A stretch of DNA of 43,076 bases, from the NCBI GenBank assembly GCA_024742575.1, contig JANSYF010000025.1, positions 1 to 43,076 of the forward strand, read 5' to 3'. A program made the translations under genes and the position numbers. The notes under the pieces are model-generated. The model ran no database searches and was not told the DNA's origin. It was given only the letters and a program-made list of their open reading frames with translations. How positions within the stretch are numbered: the first letter of the stretch is position 1; every line of letters starts with the position of its first letter. This stretch comes from Paracoccaceae bacterium. GTDB lineage: Bacteria > Pseudomonadota > Alphaproteobacteria > Rhodobacterales > Rhodobacteraceae. Below, one piece after another: positions 10,091-19,083 of this stretch.

Positions 10091-12543
10091 TCGGCGGGCT
10101 CGTGAACGACATCGGCACGGGGGAGCAGGCTTTTTGGATCGTAGGCCGGTTCGCCCACAACGCGGGCAGCGCGGGGTTGGCCGTGGATGATCACCTCCAG
10201 CGCGGTGCCGGGGGCGGCGGCATGGGGTTTGATGTAAGCAAAGGCGAGGATCTTGCCGACCGTATGGCCATAGGCGACCGACGCGGTCGAGCCGACGACC
10301 TTACCCTCCAGCATCACCGCCTCGCCGCCGTGGCCATCTATTTGACCATCAGGATCGATCTCCAGATAGGCGCAGACCCACGGCAGATCGATGTTCAGGG
10401 TCATGTCGCGGCCCAAGTAGTCCTTGTCCGTCCGGGCAAATCTCAGCACATCGGCCTCGGCAAGGGTGACTTCGTTGGTGAGCTCTCCTGCCCCCTTGAA
10501 GCCTTTCTCCATGCGCATCACGTTCATGGCGAAGCTGCCGTAATCGGCGATGCCGTGGGTCTGACCAGCCTGCCAAAGTGTTGTATAGACATCCGCCATT
10601 GCTTCGAATGGCATGTGCAGTTCCCACCCCAGCTCGCCTGCATAGGACATGCGGAAGGCCCAGACTCTGTGCCCTGCGACGGTGATCTTTTGCGCCGAGA
10701 GCCAGCGGAAAGACGCATTGCCCAGCGGCGCATCGGTGCAAGCGGCCAGCACGTCACGGGATTTCGGCCCGTTGAGCGACAGCGCGCCCCAAGTGCTGGA
10801 CAGGGCGGTGATGGTCACATCCTCGTCCGCCCGTTGCGCGGCCAAATGATCCAGCAGGCGCTGTTCGAAGAAGGCGGCGCAGACGAGGTAGAACTTATCT
10901 TCAGCCATACGAACAATCGTCGTCTCCAGCTCGATCCGCCCGCGCCGGTTCAACATATGGGTCAGGGTGATCGACCCCACCTTTTGCGGCATCCGGTTCG
11001 CCGTCAGACGATCCAGCAGGACATACGCATCGGGCCCTTCGACCAGCACCTTGGTGAAGGCCGTCACATCCATGATCCCGACCCGCTCGCGCACGGCTTT
11101 GACCTCTTGTGCCACCATGTCGTCCACGACCGTGCGGCGGAAGGAATAGTGATCCTCCTGCGCCACGCCATCCCGTGCGAACCAGCGCGGGCGCTCGAAG
11201 CCGTAGACCTCTTCGAACACCGCACCCTTGGCCTTGAGGGTGTCATAGAGCGGCGACGGCTTGATTGGCCGTCCGGCCAGTCGGTTGAAATGCGGAAACG
11301 GGATTTCGTGGCGCAGGCAGTAATCTTCCTTGGCCTTGATGACCTGCCACTCCTTCGTCGCATAGCTGCCAAACCGGCGCGGATCATAGTCGCGCATCGA
11401 GATGTCCGCCGCACCATGCACCATCCAGCGCGCCAGCTCGCGCGTCAGCCCCGGTCCCCATCCGATGCCAATTTGCGTGCCGCAACAGCACCAGTAGTTG
11501 CGCACACCCGGCGCGGGGCCGATCAGCGGGTTTCCATCAGGCGGATGGGAAATCGCGCCGTGTACGTCACGCGAAATACCAAGCTCTGCAAAGATTGGCA
11601 TCCGGTTCAGCGATTCCTCCAGCCACGGCATGACGCGGTCATAATCCGCCGCAAAAAGCTCATTCTCGGCCTCCCAGGGGCAGTGTTCCTCCCAGACGGT
11701 GTTTGGGTTGGCCTTCTCGTAGATACCGATCAGGCCCTTTTTCTGCTCCATCCGGATGTAGCCCGAAACCTTGCGGTCATCGCGGATGACCGGCAATTCA
11801 TGCTCCAGATCGCGGAATTCCGGCACTTCTTCGGTGATGAAATAATGGTGTGTCATTGACGTCATGGGCAATTGCAGGCCCGACCATTCGCCCATCTGCC
11901 GGGCATAGGTGCCGCCCGCGTTGACCACGTGTTCGCAGGTGATCGTGCCTTGCTCGGTCTCGACCTCCCATTCGCCGTTATCAGCCTGCGTGATGTTCGT
12001 GGCGCGGCAACGTCGGATGATCCGCGCGCCCTTGGCCCGTGCGCCCGCTGCCATTGCCATGGTCACGTTGGTCGGGTCTACGTGCCCATCGTCAGGGGTA
12101 TGCAAAACTCCCAGAACGCCTTCGAGATTATAGAACGGATGCAACTCGGCCACGCGCTCCGGGCCGACCAATTCGATGTTGAACCCGAGCGACCGCCCGA
12201 CCGAGAGCGTGTGACGCAGCCAGTCCATCTCGTCTTCGGTGTATGCCAGCCGGAACGAACCGCAGCCATGCCATGTCACCGCCTGCCCCGTCTCAGCCTC
12301 CAGCCCGCCCGAATAGAGCCCGATATTGTAGTCCACGCATTTGCCCAAGGAGAAGCTTGAGGTGGAATGCGTAATCTGGCCCGCCGCGTGCCAGGTGCTG
12401 CCCGATGTCAGTTCGGCCTTTTCCAGCAGGACAACCTCCGTGCCCCACCCCTCATGCGCAAGGTGATAGGCCAGCCCCACCCCCATGACGCCACCACCGA
12501 CGATGACCACACGGGCGTGGTTGGGAAACTGCTTGTCCGACAT
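10087..12543 (-). CDS. FAD-dependent N-demethylase, dimethylglycine/sarcosine-dehydrogenase-like
   Basis: An 818-residue protein with the full dimethylglycine dehydrogenase plan. An N-terminal FAD/DAO domain holds the dinucleotide motif VVIVGGGVMGVGLAYHLA, then GSTWHAAGQ, whose His is the covalent flavin site in relatives. A C-terminal aminomethyltransferase (GcvT-like, folate-binding) pair occupies about residues 440-810 (SYAGELGWELHMPFE, GSFAMNVMRMEKGFKG). Such enzymes take N-methyl groups off tertiary or secondary amines and pass the carbon to tetrahydrofolate. It is first in the left arm, starts with AAGGA before the ATG, and its stop overlaps the epimerase-like gene. In the hydroxyproline-betaine pathway a homologous enzyme removes the last methyl group. 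The exact substrate here is not readable. Confidence 0.85.
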   Translation of the reverse strand: MSDKQFPNHARVVIVGGGVMGVGLAYHLAHEGWGTEVVLLEKAELTSGSTWHAAGQITHSTSSFSLGKCVDYNIGLYSGGLEAETGQAVTWHGCGSFRLAYTEDEMDWLRHTLSVGRSLGFNIELVGPERVAELHPFYNLEGVLGVLHTPDDGHVDPTNVTMAMAAGARAKGARIIRRCRATNITQADNGEWEVETEQGTITCEHVVNAGGTYARQMGEWSGLQLPMTSMTHHYFITEEVPEFRDLEHELPVIRDDRKVSGYIRMEQKKGLIGIYEKANPNTVWEEHCPWEAENELFAADYDRVMPWLEESLNRMPIFAELGISRDVHGAISHPPDGNPLIGPAPGVRNYWCCCGTQIGIGWGPGLTRELARWMVHGAADISMRDYDPRRFGSYATKEWQVIKAKEDYCLRHEIPFPHFNRLAGRPIKPSPLYDTLKAKGAVFEEVYGFERPRWFARDGVAQEDHYSFRRTVVDDMVAQEVKAVRERVGIMDVTAFTKVLVEGPDAYVLLDRLTANRMPQKVGSITLTHMLNRRGRIELETTIVRMAEDKFYLVCAAFFEQRLLDHLAAQRADEDVTITALSSTWGALSLNGPKSRDVLAACTDAPLGNASFRWLSAQKITVAGHRVWAFRMSYAGELGWELHMPFEAMADVYTTLWQAGQTHGIADYGSFAMNVMRMEKGFKGAGELTNEVTLAEADVLRFARTDKDYLGRDMTLNIDLPWVCAYLEIDPDGQIDGHGGEAVMLEGKVVGSTASVAYGHTVGKILAFAYIKPHAAAPGTALEVIIHGQPRAARVVGEPAYDPKSLLPRADVVHEPAE

Positions 12544-12614
12544 GGTCGCATCCTTCGTTTGGGAGTCGCAAAATGTGTGGACAAGCTAAGTGGACATATG
12601 TTTCACTGTCAATC
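12544..12614. promoter_or_regulatory. Divergent promoter with tandem GTGGACA operator candidate
   Basis: This 71-bp region separates the left-arm demethylase from the RpiR regulator. GTGGACA occurs twice, at 12577-12583 and 12590-12596, a 13-bp direct repeat on one face of the helix spaced by just over one turn. RpiR-type regulators often bind repeated half-sites between divergent genes, so this is the best operator candidate for both arms (inference). Confidence 0.45.
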
Positions 12615-13502
12615 ATGAATGGCACAAATGTATCATCACACGTTCTGGAGCGCCTCACCGAAGAGTGGGACGCGCTGACGCCCGAAGCGCAAAAGGCCGC
12701 GCGCTACGTGCTGGAGAACCCCAATGACGTGGGGGTTTCCACTGTGCGCGAGATAGCCGAGGCGGCGAACGTCAAACCCAACACCTTCGTGCGCATGGCC
12801 CGCCAAGTTGGGTTCGAAGGCTATGAGGATTTCCGTGCGCCCTTCCGCGAGGCGATCCGCAAGGGAGCTGTCAGCTTCCCCGACCGGGCGCGCTGGTTGC
12901 AGGACATCCGCAAGTCGGACGATCTGGGCGGGCTTTATGCCGATATGGTCGAAGGCGCTATCCGCAACCTTGAAGAGACCTTCGCTGGTATCGACGCCGA
13001 GGCGCTGAAATCCGCCGCCGAGGCGATCTGGGCCAGCCGTCAGGTCTTTACGCTGGGGGTCGGTGTAAACAACGCGAACGCGCGCAATTTCACCTATCTC
13101 GCCTCCACCGGCATGGTGCAATTCCACGCCATCCCGCGCCCCGGCTCAACGCCCACCGACGATCTGGCCTGGGCGGACAAACGCGATGTGCTGATCGCAA
13201 TGTCCATGCGCCCCTACCGAACCGAGGTTGTCGCCGCCATCGAGGTCGCGCGCGAGCAAGGCATGACCATCATCGGCCTCAGCGACAGCCCCGCCAGCCC
13301 GATCATCCGCGCGGCAGATCATGGCTTTGTCGTCGCCGTGGACACGCCGCAGTTCTTCCCGTCATCCGTCTCGACAATCGCGCTTTTGGAAACGCTGTTG
13401 AGTTTCGTGATTGCGGTTGCGTCCGAGGAAATCGTCGAGCGTGTCGAAAAATTCCATGACCGCCGCCATCAGCTTGGCATCTACGTGAAGGAGCCGGAAT
13501 GA
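12615..13502 (+). CDS. MurR/RpiR-family transcriptional regulator
   Basis: A 295-residue regulator with an N-terminal HTH_6 domain (about 10-85: VREIAEAANVKPNTFVRMAR, FEGYEDFRAPFR) and a C-terminal SIS sugar-isomerase-like sensing domain (about 130-270: QVFTLGVGVNNANARNFTYL, DVLIAMSMRPYRTEVVAAIE). It is the first gene of the right arm. Its stop overlaps the Rieske gene by four bases, so it is cotranscribed with the enzymes and sits back to back with the left arm. It is the obvious common regulator of the divergon. ATG at 12615 is chosen because the longer frame adds residues of no RpiR character; the ribosome site is weak. The effector is unlikely to be a simple sugar given the neighbours. 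Confidence 0.85.
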   Translation: MNGTNVSSHVLERLTEEWDALTPEAQKAARYVLENPNDVGVSTVREIAEAANVKPNTFVRMARQVGFEGYEDFRAPFREAIRKGAVSFPDRARWLQDIRKSDDLGGLYADMVEGAIRNLEETFAGIDAEALKSAAEAIWASRQVFTLGVGVNNANARNFTYLASTGMVQFHAIPRPGSTPTDDLAWADKRDVLIAMSMRPYRTEVVAAIEVAREQGMTIIGLSDSPASPIIRAADHGFVVAVDTPQFFPSSVSTIALLETLLSFVIAVASEEIVERVEKFHDRRHQLGIYVKEPE

Positions 13503-14587
13503 AGGACGAAACAGGCCCCGTCCGGTCATTGGACGCGCGCTATTACACCGACCCAACGGTCTTCGAGGTCGAAAAGACCGGGCTGCTCGCGCGCACCTGG
13601 CAATTTGCCTGCCACGCCAGCCAGCTTGAAAATCCCGGTGACTACGTGGCCTTTGATCTGGGCGATGAAAGCCTGTTCTGCATTAAGGGGCGGGATGGCG
13701 AAATCCGCACCTTCTACAACGTCTGCCAACACCGCGCGCATCAGCTGGTCAGCGGGGAAGGCAGCACACGGGTCGTCGTCTGCCCCTATCACGCGTGGAC
13801 CTATGAACTGACCGGCAAACTGCGTGCCGCGCCCAACGCCAAATGCGTGCCCGGCTTCGTTGCCTCGAAGATTTGCCTGACCGAAGTGCGCACCGAGGTT
13901 TTTCTGGGCTTTGTCTTCGTCAACCTCGATCCGCATGCAGCGCCTATGGACGACTGGTTCCCGAACGCGCGGACGGAGCTGGAAGACTTCGTGCCCAACT
14001 GGGCCGAGCTGAAGCCGCTGGAATGGGTAGAGATACCGGAAAACTGCAACTGGAAGGTCTCAGTCGAGAATTACTCCGAATGCTACCATTGCACCCTGAA
14101 CCACCCGACCTTCGCTACTGGTGTGATCCGGCCGGAAACCTATGACATCCAACCGCAGGGTTACTGCCTGCGCCATACCACCGAATGCAATGACCTCAGC
14201 AAAATGAGCTATGATATCGACAGCGGGTTCGCCAACAATGACAAGTATTCGTCATGGTTTCTCTGGCCGATGTTTTCCTTTCAGGTTTATCCCGGCAACC
14301 TTCTGAACACCTACCATTGGCGCGCGGTAGACGCCGATCACGTGGTGGTCTGGCGCGGCTGGTATTCGGTTGGCGGGCAAGACGACGAAACTGTCCGCCG
14401 CATGGCCCAACAGGACCGCGCCACGACGGTCGAGGAAGACATTCACCTTGTTGAGTCGGTACAGCGTGGGTTGAAATCGCGCGGATACGTCCCGGGGCCC
14501 CTGGTCGTCGATCCCGCCTGTGGCGTCAATTCGGAACACTCCGTCATGCACCTGCAACGCTGGATGCGGGAGGCTGTGGATGGCTGA
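13499..14587 (+). CDS. Rieske non-heme iron oxygenase, quaternary-ammonium demethylase/monooxygenase type
   Basis: A 362-residue terminal oxygenase alpha subunit. The Rieske [2Fe-2S] ligands are C76-x-H78 (NVCQHRAHQ) and C95-x-x-H98 (CPYHAWTYELTG). The mononuclear iron site is H197 and H202 in ECYHCTLNHPTF with D314 in EEDIHLVE. The subgroup look is that of choline monooxygenase, glycine betaine demethylase (GbcA) and stachydrine demethylase, which act on N-methylated substrates. No ferredoxin reductase partner gene is in this operon, so electrons must come from elsewhere. It overlaps the RpiR stop and the start of the aldehyde dehydrogenase gene. The likely first attack is oxidative N-demethylation of a betaine (inference). 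Confidence 0.85.
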   Translation: MKDETGPVRSLDARYYTDPTVFEVEKTGLLARTWQFACHASQLENPGDYVAFDLGDESLFCIKGRDGEIRTFYNVCQHRAHQLVSGEGSTRVVVCPYHAWTYELTGKLRAAPNAKCVPGFVASKICLTEVRTEVFLGFVFVNLDPHAAPMDDWFPNARTELEDFVPNWAELKPLEWVEIPENCNWKVSVENYSECYHCTLNHPTFATGVIRPETYDIQPQGYCLRHTTECNDLSKMSYDIDSGFANNDKYSSWFLWPMFSFQVYPGNLLNTYHWRAVDADHVVVWRGWYSVGGQDDETVRRMAQQDRATTVEEDIHLVESVQRGLKSRGYVPGPLVVDPACGVNSEHSVMHLQRWMREAVDG

Positions 14588-16034
14588 TGTGAACCCTTAC
14601 TGGCAGAATTACATCGACGGCGCGTGGGTTGATGGAGGTGCGGGCCGGATCGACGTGACCGACCCCGCAACAGGCGACCGGATCGCGGAACACGCCCTTG
14701 CCGATGCTGCCGACGTTGACCGCGCCGTAGGGGCCGCTCGCCGGGTGCATTTGTCGGGCGCGCTGACCGCCATGCGACCCATCGAACGGGGCCGCATGGT
14801 GCAGGCCGTGGGGCGGTATCTGCTAAAGCACAAGGACGAGATTGCGCGTCTCCTGACGCTGGAACAGGGCAAGCCGCTTTGGGAAAGCCATATCGAGGTA
14901 GAGGGGGCGGCGCTTTATTTCGAGTACTATGGCAATCAGGCCAGTACGGTCGAAGGCCGCTCGATCCCCCTCGGCGCGGGTTACATGGATTGGACAGAAT
15001 ACGAGCCTTTTGGCGTCTCGGCCCAGATCATCCCTTGGAACTACCCGGTCGAAATGACCGCGCGCTCGCTTTCGGCGGCCTTGGCCACAGGCAATGCCTG
15101 CGTGATCAAATCGCCTGAATTGACGCCGCTGACCAATGCCTGGCTGGCCAAGGCGGCCGAGGCGGCAGGGTTCCCAACTGGCGCGGTCAACGTGATCTGC
15201 GGGCTGGGGCGCGACGCGGGCGCGGCGCTTGCCGGGCACCGGGATGTGAACCAGATCGTGTTTACTGGCTCTGTGCCGACCGGCATTGCGATTGCAACCG
15301 CAGCGGCCCAGAACGTGGTGCCCTGCGTGTTGGAGTTGGGCGGCAAATCCGCAGCCATCGTGCACGCTGACGCCGACCTTGACGCCTTCGAGAATGACAT
15401 CCGCTGGGGCATATATTTCAACGCAGGCCAAGTCTGCTCGGCGATGTCGCGCGTGATCGTCCACGAAAGCCGCCACGACGAACTTGTCGAACGGGCACAA
15501 AAAGTCGCAAAATCCCTCTCCGTCGGCCCCGGCATCGAGCGGACCGAATTTGGCGCAAACATGGGCTCGATGGTCAGCGACGGCCAACGCGACCGTGCAC
15601 TCGGGCTGATCGCCCGCGCCCAAGAACAGGGCGCAAAGATCGCTGCAGGCGGGCGCAAGCCCAACCGTCCCGGCGCGTTCCTGGAGCCCACGGTGGTCTC
15701 AGGCGTGACGCCCAATATGGACATCGCTCAGCAAGAGGTCTTTGGTCCTGTCCTGTCGGTGCTGTCTTTCGGCGAGGACGCGCAGGCCATCGAGATCGCC
15801 AATGGCACCGACTACGGGCTGGTGGCGGGTGTCTTTACCGCCGATCTGGATCGCGCGACCCTCGCGGCGCGGCAACTCCGCGCCGGTCAGGTCTTCGTCA
15901 ACGAATGGTATGCCGGCGGTGTTGAAACGCCGTTTGGCGGCTTCGGCAAATCCGGCTATGGGCGTGAAAAGGGGCGCGAGGCGCTTTGGAACTACGTGCA
16001 AACCAAAAATATCGCGATCCGGCTGAAAGGATAA
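14580..16034 (+). CDS. NAD(P)+-dependent aldehyde dehydrogenase
   Basis: A 484-residue aldehyde dehydrogenase of the betaine-aldehyde/aminobutyraldehyde class. It has the nucleotide-binding segment IIPWNYPVEM, FTGSVPTGIAIA, the general base Glu in VLELGGKSAAIV and catalytic C286 in NAGQVCSAMSRVIV, with the C-terminal TPFGGFGKSGYGREKG. The ATG at 14580 has GGGAGG upstream and lies inside the end of the Rieske gene (8-bp overlap). The protein is the standard length. It presumably oxidises a semialdehyde produced in the pathway, or formaldehyde-derived product is excluded by class. The substrate cannot be fixed from sequence. It is followed after four bases by the carboxymuconolactone-decarboxylase-like gene. 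Confidence 0.87.
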   Translation: MADVNPYWQNYIDGAWVDGGAGRIDVTDPATGDRIAEHALADAADVDRAVGAARRVHLSGALTAMRPIERGRMVQAVGRYLLKHKDEIARLLTLEQGKPLWESHIEVEGAALYFEYYGNQASTVEGRSIPLGAGYMDWTEYEPFGVSAQIIPWNYPVEMTARSLSAALATGNACVIKSPELTPLTNAWLAKAAEAAGFPTGAVNVICGLGRDAGAALAGHRDVNQIVFTGSVPTGIAIATAAAQNVVPCVLELGGKSAAIVHADADLDAFENDIRWGIYFNAGQVCSAMSRVIVHESRHDELVERAQKVAKSLSVGPGIERTEFGANMGSMVSDGQRDRALGLIARAQEQGAKIAAGGRKPNRPGAFLEPTVVSGVTPNMDIAQQEVFGPVLSVLSFGEDAQAIEIANGTDYGLVAGVFTADLDRATLAARQLRAGQVFVNEWYAGGVETPFGGFGKSGYGREKGREALWNYVQTKNIAIRLKG

Positions 16035-16038
16035 CACC

Positions 16039-16419
16039 ATGAGCGCATTCGACGAAGATCTGTTCCTGAAGGGGTTGGAACAACGCAAAGCGACGCTGGG
16101 CGCGGAGTATGTCGAAAAGAACCTCGCGGCCGCCGATGACTTCACCCGCCCTTTTCAGGAGGCGATGACAGCCTGGTGCTGGGGCTTTGGCTGGGGCGAT
16201 GATGTGGTCGACTCAAAGACCCGCAGCATGATGAACCTGTCGATGATCGGCGCGCTTGGCAAAATGCACGAATGGGAAACCCATTGCCGCGGTGCACTTA
16301 ACAATGGCGTCACCCAGGATGAAATCCGCGCAATCATCCACGTGATCGGCATCTATTGCGGCGTGCCGCAAGCGCTGGAATGCTTTCGCGTGGCCCGTCG
16401 GGTTCTGGAAGAGGACTAA
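16039..16419 (+). CDS. Carboxymuconolactone decarboxylase / AhpD-like protein
   Basis: A 126-residue single-domain protein of the CMD/AhpD fold: FTRPFQEAMTAWCWGFGWGD at the N-terminus, then the core helices with KTRSMMNLSMIGALGK, HCRGALNNGVTQDEIRAII and YCGVPQALECFRVA. True AhpD proteins have a CxxC pair, which is absent here, so peroxidase activity is not supported; the protocatechuate-pathway decarboxylase PcaC is the nearest textbook relative, but no other pca gene is present. It lies four bases after the aldehyde dehydrogenase gene and ends the right arm. It may decarboxylate or isomerise a ring-opened or dicarboxylic intermediate (inference). Confidence 0.8.
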   Translation: MSAFDEDLFLKGLEQRKATLGAEYVEKNLAAADDFTRPFQEAMTAWCWGFGWGDDVVDSKTRSMMNLSMIGALGKMHEWETHCRGALNNGVTQDEIRAIIHVIGIYCGVPQALECFRVARRVLEED

Positions 16420-16484
16420 CAACAGAGGCTATCCGGGCAAGCCCGCAAAAGTGCGAGGGCACTCTTGAGCAGACAAGGAAAAAG

Positions 16485-16518
16485 CATTTGGCGCCATTCT
16501 CGGAACAATGGCCAAATG
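16485..16518. repeat. Inverted repeat with 2-nt bulge
   Basis: CATTTGGCGCCATT at 16485-16498 faces AATGGCCAAATG at 16507-16518. The reverse complement of the right arm matches the left arm except for a two-base insertion, leaving a loop of about eight bases. It lies about 65 bp after the last gene of the right arm. It could be a transcript-end hairpin, but no T-tract follows. Confidence 0.45.
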
Positions 16519-16704
16519 AATGCTCTCTTTTGAAGCCCAGGCATTTGTGCACTCCACAGCATTAGCCACTTTCGGCTCGGAGCAGTTGTTAGCTGCGCGA
16601 CGGTTGAAAGGCTGGTATGTGCCTGAGCATTGAGACTCCGGTACATGCCAAGCCACGGTTGTCGTCAGCCGAATTTCGCTCGACCACGATCTTTACCACT
16701 TTTT

Positions 16705-16733
16705 GCTGCACATTTTGCTGTACAAATTGCAGC
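16705..16733. repeat. Short inverted repeat flanked by T and A runs
   Basis: GCTGCA at 16705-16710 pairs with TGCAGC at 16728-16733. T-runs precede the left arm and an A-run follows the right arm, so a stem could extend with mismatches and would act as a weak terminator on the minus strand. The function is uncertain. Confidence 0.3.
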
Positions 16734-17409
16734 ATCAAAAAAGTTATCCCCATCAAATACAAGCACTTAGAGCCATGATAATAAACACTTTTCGGACTGT
16801 CTCTCCGCCATTTTCCGTCGACTTCATTGAGAACTTTGTCGGACCGGCCAAATTGGTGTCCAACCTTTGGCAACTGACGTGAAAGAGGCATGAACGGGCG
16901 TATTGCCTTGAGCGGGTTTACCATCCAGACGGTGCCGATGAACGTTGGTGGGAATTGCGATCCGGCTTTGATCGCTGGTCCAACGACCTACGCGAACTTG
17001 GCAACATGCTGATCAGGCAACCAGCGGCTTTTCACTATTATACTGCGCAAACCGTGTTCCCGAACACGGGCCCAGATAAGGCAAACACCTAGCTTGTGCT
17101 GATCGCCGAAGACGTATCTGAAAGATGCGATCCCGCAGATCATCATGGGCATCGAATGGGCCGTAATCGAGGATTTTGGCGCACCTTGACCGAATGACGA
17201 TCCAGCAACGTTTGTGATCAACGATGCGGCTAACACTAAGATGTTTAGCGGATGCGGCCGATTTCGTGGGCAAGCGATATTGGAAGATAGATCAATTGCC
17301 CTTTTTGATCGCTTCGCGGGTGCTGACGGACGCGCATGGCACGGCGACTTCGCATTTTGCGGAGCGGCCAGAATTACGCCTGACCGAAACCGTCGGCACA
17401 CCACCCTCA

Positions 17410-19083
17410 TTATCGTACGTCATTCGAACATCCCGCCTGAAACCCATTGTCGCAATGTGCTTTTAGCCGTTCGGTGTCTTCTGGCAGCCATCTCGACGGA
17501 TCTGTCACTTGAACCCACGGTCCAATATAATCTTGCGCATAATAGGCGTGGCCGTGGCCGGGCGGTGCCCCAAAGGACAATGCCATGTCCAGCGCCAGCT
17601 GGAACTGGGTCACAATTGGCATAAAGAAAAGGTGCTCCGACATGTCCTCGGCGGGGGCATCGTTCATCCAAGGCGGCGCGCGCCAAAGCGAATATGGATC
17701 ATAAAACACCACGGGATCGCTCGAGTATTGGAGAAAGACAATGCGCATGTCCCCCCATTCAGAGGACGCTTCAGAGGCATCCGCCGTGTGCGATGCGTAG
17801 CGCACCAAAGAACCCTCGCCAATCTTAGGTAAAACCCACGAACTAGCGGGATCACGCTGGTTCTGAATGTAATTCCAAAAACCTGACGGAAACGGTGGGC
17901 CCGCCCAGAAAGCACCATCTATGGGATCATCCATCAGGCGGAAAAGGTTCGTCGCATACATTGAAGACCACGCGCCAAGGCTGAGGCCATGCATATACAG
18001 TCGCGGTCGCGTATCTATAGGCAGAGTTTTCCAGTAACCGTGGACCACGTCCTGCAAGGCTATCGCTTGATCTAAACCGGTGCTGGTTTCCAAGATCAAA
18101 GCCAGTGGCGACTGCAGGTATGAATACTGAGCTGCCACAGTCGCGATGTCGCCATGGTGCATATACTCGACTGGATCCTGTGAACCCGGATCCATCCAGC
18201 CGGTGCCGGTCGGGCTTGCGATAATCAGCACCTCACGCTCGAAAGCGCCTTGCCGCTTCAATTCAGCTAACGCCAATTGCGCCCGTTCTTGCGGAGTATC
18301 ACCGTTGGCGCGGCCGACATAGACACGGATTGGGTCGAGCGCCTGTTGACCCGTAAAGGCCGAAATCGCAGCTGCATCAGGCCCAGAAGTGATGAAATCG
18401 CGTCCCGGACTTCCGATCCCGGCCCAGTCGATCAAGGATTCGTCGCTTCCTGTCATGCGCGGGTCGGACGGTTGTGGCGGCGCATTCTGGAACAGGTCTT
18501 GCGCAGCCTCATAGCTTTCATCAAGACCCGTGACCACGCCGTCAACAATGCCATCACGGGTGACGACAAAAAGGATCAATACCACCGTGATGAAGCCCAG
18601 AATGTTGGCCCGGCGCGGGGGCATGATACGATAAAACCAAGCGCGGATAAGCCGGAACAACGACGCAACAACCCGCCCCAAAAGGAAAGCCGCCAAGAAT
18701 GTGAGAGCTGCAAACAAAACAATTTTCGTAAGGTGAAGCGCGTCCGCCAGTTCCAGTCCCATCTTTTGGCGCAAATCGTTCTGCCATGTCAGGCTCGATC
18801 CCAGAACCCAAAGAAAGAACGCAACGACCCCAAAACCGATAACCCAAGTCATGCCCAGAGCGGGACGCCCCGATAGGCGCGGCATCTCTGCCGCACGCCA
18901 CAGCAGCCCGACGACTTGGCCGATGAGATAACCTAGCGCCGTAACCAGACCGCCGAGTATACCCTGCACCTCCGGCCCGCGCGGGATCAACGATGGTGTC
19001 AAAGACGCGGCAAAGAACAGCAAACCAAGAAGCATGCACGGCACCGAGAAAGGCCCAATGATCCAAGATAAGCTTTTCTTCAC
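17410..19083 (-). CDS. Membrane-anchored alpha/beta-hydrolase (Abhydrolase_9 type)
   Basis: A 557-residue protein with about five N-terminal membrane segments (for example SVPCMLLGLLFFAASLTP, GLVTALGYLIGQVVGLLW, VIGFGVVAFFLWVLG, IVLFAALTFLAAFLLG, ILGFITVVLILFVV) and a large C-terminal hydrolase domain. The nucleophile elbow is MHGLSLGAWSS, with Ser at about residue 367. IRVYVGRANG and FWAGPPFPSGFWNY fit the Abhydrolase_9 family, best known as predicted membrane proteins of actinobacteria and some proteobacteria. GTG at 19083 is chosen because GGAGG lies six bases upstream; a longer frame from 19188 adds 35 residues without a ribosome site. It diverges from another hydrolase gene. The substrate is unknown. 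Confidence 0.8.
   Translation of the reverse strand: MKKSLSWIIGPFSVPCMLLGLLFFAASLTPSLIPRGPEVQGILGGLVTALGYLIGQVVGLLWRAAEMPRLSGRPALGMTWVIGFGVVAFFLWVLGSSLTWQNDLRQKMGLELADALHLTKIVLFAALTFLAAFLLGRVVASLFRLIRAWFYRIMPPRRANILGFITVVLILFVVTRDGIVDGVVTGLDESYEAAQDLFQNAPPQPSDPRMTGSDESLIDWAGIGSPGRDFITSGPDAAAISAFTGQQALDPIRVYVGRANGDTPQERAQLALAELKRQGAFEREVLIIASPTGTGWMDPGSQDPVEYMHHGDIATVAAQYSYLQSPLALILETSTGLDQAIALQDVVHGYWKTLPIDTRPRLYMHGLSLGAWSSMYATNLFRLMDDPIDGAFWAGPPFPSGFWNYIQNQRDPASSWVLPKIGEGSLVRYASHTADASEASSEWGDMRIVFLQYSSDPVVFYDPYSLWRAPPWMNDAPAEDMSEHLFFMPIVTQFQLALDMALSFGAPPGHGHAYYAQDYIGPWVQVTDPSRWLPEDTERLKAHCDNGFQAGCSNDVR

Larger units (their letters stand above)
16420..17409. other. 990-bp region without a convincing gene; possible eroded coding remnants
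   Basis: No frame here has both a good start and recognisable protein character. On the plus strand, about 16890-17090 reads like protein (RWWELRSGFDRWSNDLRELG, then IRQPAAFHYYTAQTVFP) but has no start and is closed by stops. A second stretch at about 17240-17440 (KRYWKIDQLPFLIASRVL) lies in another frame. This pattern suits a decayed gene, though I cannot name the parent. The base composition around 16680-16800 is more A/T-rich than the neighbouring genes. Two inverted repeats are listed separately. Confidence 0.5.

Noticed and set aside
10102-11859. A 585-codon open frame on the plus strand
   Set aside because: It is fully antisense to the dimethylglycine-dehydrogenase-like gene, whose motifs and length are textbook; the antisense translation has no domain character. 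High GC and codon bias create such frames.
16589-16924. A 111-codon minus-strand frame
   Set aside because: Composition looks random (rich in rare residue runs), no family resemblance and no supporting start signal.
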